A stretch of 15,065 nt of DNA from positions 1,970 through 17,034 of the forward strand of contig JAKAPY010000017.1 in NCBI GenBank assembly GCA_021811925.1, written 5' to 3'. The position numbers were made by a program, and so were the translations under genes. A model generated the notes under the pieces. The model made no database searches, was not told where the DNA came from, and saw only the letters and a list, made by a program, of their open reading frames with translations. Below are positions 14,686 to 15,065 of this stretch, piece after piece; the stretch's first letter is position 1, and every line of letters begins with the position of its first letter. This DNA comes from Thermoplasmata archaeon. Lineage in GTDB: Archaea > Thermoplasmatota > Thermoplasmata > Sysuiplasmatales > Sysuiplasmataceae.

Positions 14686-14696
14686 ACAGGGCTGAA
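14677..14696. repeat. Exact 10-bp tandem duplication over the fixX stop
   Basis: CAGGGCTGAA occurs twice in direct succession. The first copy contains the TGA stop of fixX (14683-14685), so the protein is unchanged. It looks like a replication-slippage duplication. Confidence 0.6.
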
Positions 14697-14716
14697 TTCA
14701 GTTGCCTTTCGGAAAC

Positions 14717-14724
14717 AATTAATC
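14717..14724 (+). promoter_or_regulatory. TATA-like element of the GNAT gene
   Basis: CAATTAAT within AACAATTAATCAACG, about 20 to 26 bases before the candidate GTG starts at 14741 and 14747. The message would be leaderless. Confidence 0.4.
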
Positions 14725-14740
14725 AACGGCTGCCGTTTGC

Positions 14741-15065
14741 GTGAGCGTGAAAGCATTGGATTTATCGGCCGCCGGACCAAAAATAACGGTTAGAAGGGCA
14801 AGAACAGGTGACGCAGACAAGTTCCTTTCGCTGGTGAATGAACTCGCGACCTACGAGAAGCTGTCACCCCCCGGCAGGAAGGAAATCAGGAGGCTGAGGA
14901 GGGACGCTTTCGGAAGGAACAGAAAATTCGAGCTTGTGATGGGATTCGCGGGCGGCAGGGCAGTTGCATACGCCGTGTATTTCATGACATATTCCACATT
15001 CCTCGCCAAACCAACTCTCTACCTCGAGGACATCTTTGTGCTGCCTGAATTCAGGAGGGCGGGTG
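14741..15065 (+). CDS. GNAT-family N-acetyltransferase (N-terminal part, runs off right edge)
   Basis: Acetyl-CoA-dependent acetyltransferase; 108 residues are visible before the window ends. KITVRRARTGDADKFLSLVNEL is the usual N-terminal strand and helix. AVAYAVYFMTYSTFLAKP and LYLEDIFVLPEFRRAG are the core strands leading into the acetyl-CoA loop, which would continue with G-x-G past the edge. The STFLAKP and YLEDIFVLPEFR wording is typical of the spermidine/spermine (diamine) acetyltransferase branch, but substrate is not proven. There is no ATG: GTG 14741 or GTG 14747 fits the TATA-like element upstream, and no ribosome site is seen. It follows fixX by 55 bases on the same strand with its own probable promoter. 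Confidence 0.85.
   Translation, partial: MSVKALDLSAAGPKITVRRARTGDADKFLSLVNELATYEKLSPPGRKEIRRLRRDAFGRNRKFELVMGFAGGRAVAYAVYFMTYSTFLAKPTLYLEDIFVLPEFRRAG

Noticed and set aside
1..15065. CRISPR array, insertion sequence, tRNA or rRNA, prophage, toxin-antitoxin or defence operon
   Set aside because: Looked for on both strands. There are no regular repeats with spacers, no transposase or integrase motifs and no tRNA-like folds in the gaps, and every long real frame is a housekeeping or small unknown gene.

Overview
The window is a densely coded, largely housekeeping piece of an archaeal chromosome. The archaeal assignment is firm: it carries RNA polymerase subunit H and the archaeal type of subunit B, CDP-archaeol synthase, an XPD-type iron-sulfur helicase, a multi-OB-fold archaeal RPA, PurP and Nep1. 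TATA boxes lie about 25 bases before several starts, and Shine-Dalgarno-led genes are mixed with apparently leaderless ones. A FixX-like ferredoxin, the RPA pair and two small orphan genes point to Thermoplasmata. That finer placement is inference. Arg codons are mostly AGG and Ile codons are often ATA.

Layout. (1) Bases 1-3130, minus strand: transcription runs carS, pyrE, then rpoH from its own TATA box, then rpoB, which leaves the left edge. (2) Bases 3148-5103, minus: the XPD-like helicase heads the helicase-carS-pyrE run, behind an unusually long leader (5104-5275). (3) Bases 5276-6967, minus: an HD-domain protein, a small winged-helix-like protein and a three-helix membrane protein, none with a known role. 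(4) Bases 7040-9091, minus: a class V aminotransferase and a SerA-type dehydrogenase, abutting as a serine-biosynthesis pair. (5) Bases 9196-11696, minus: RPA and its OB/winged-helix partner. (6) Bases 11770-12384, minus: an aromatic-rich orphan. (7) From 12562 the strand switches to plus: purP-nep1, a stand-alone fixX, and a GNAT acetyltransferase that leaves the right edge.

The genes fall into four themes: transcription (rpoH, rpoB), single-stranded DNA handling and repair (helicase, RPA pair), small-molecule synthesis (pyrE, purP, serA and aminotransferase, carS) and ribosome maturation (nep1). No stretch above 300 bases lacks a gene. I saw no tRNA, rRNA, CRISPR array, insertion sequence, prophage or defence system, and I do not think the window holds a dramatic new multi-gene system. 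The best leads are small: a FixX-like ferredoxin lacking one expected cluster cysteine, a cysteine-rich mini-ORF in the helicase leader, paired dyads around the promoter of the 144-residue gene, and several uncharacterised small proteins.
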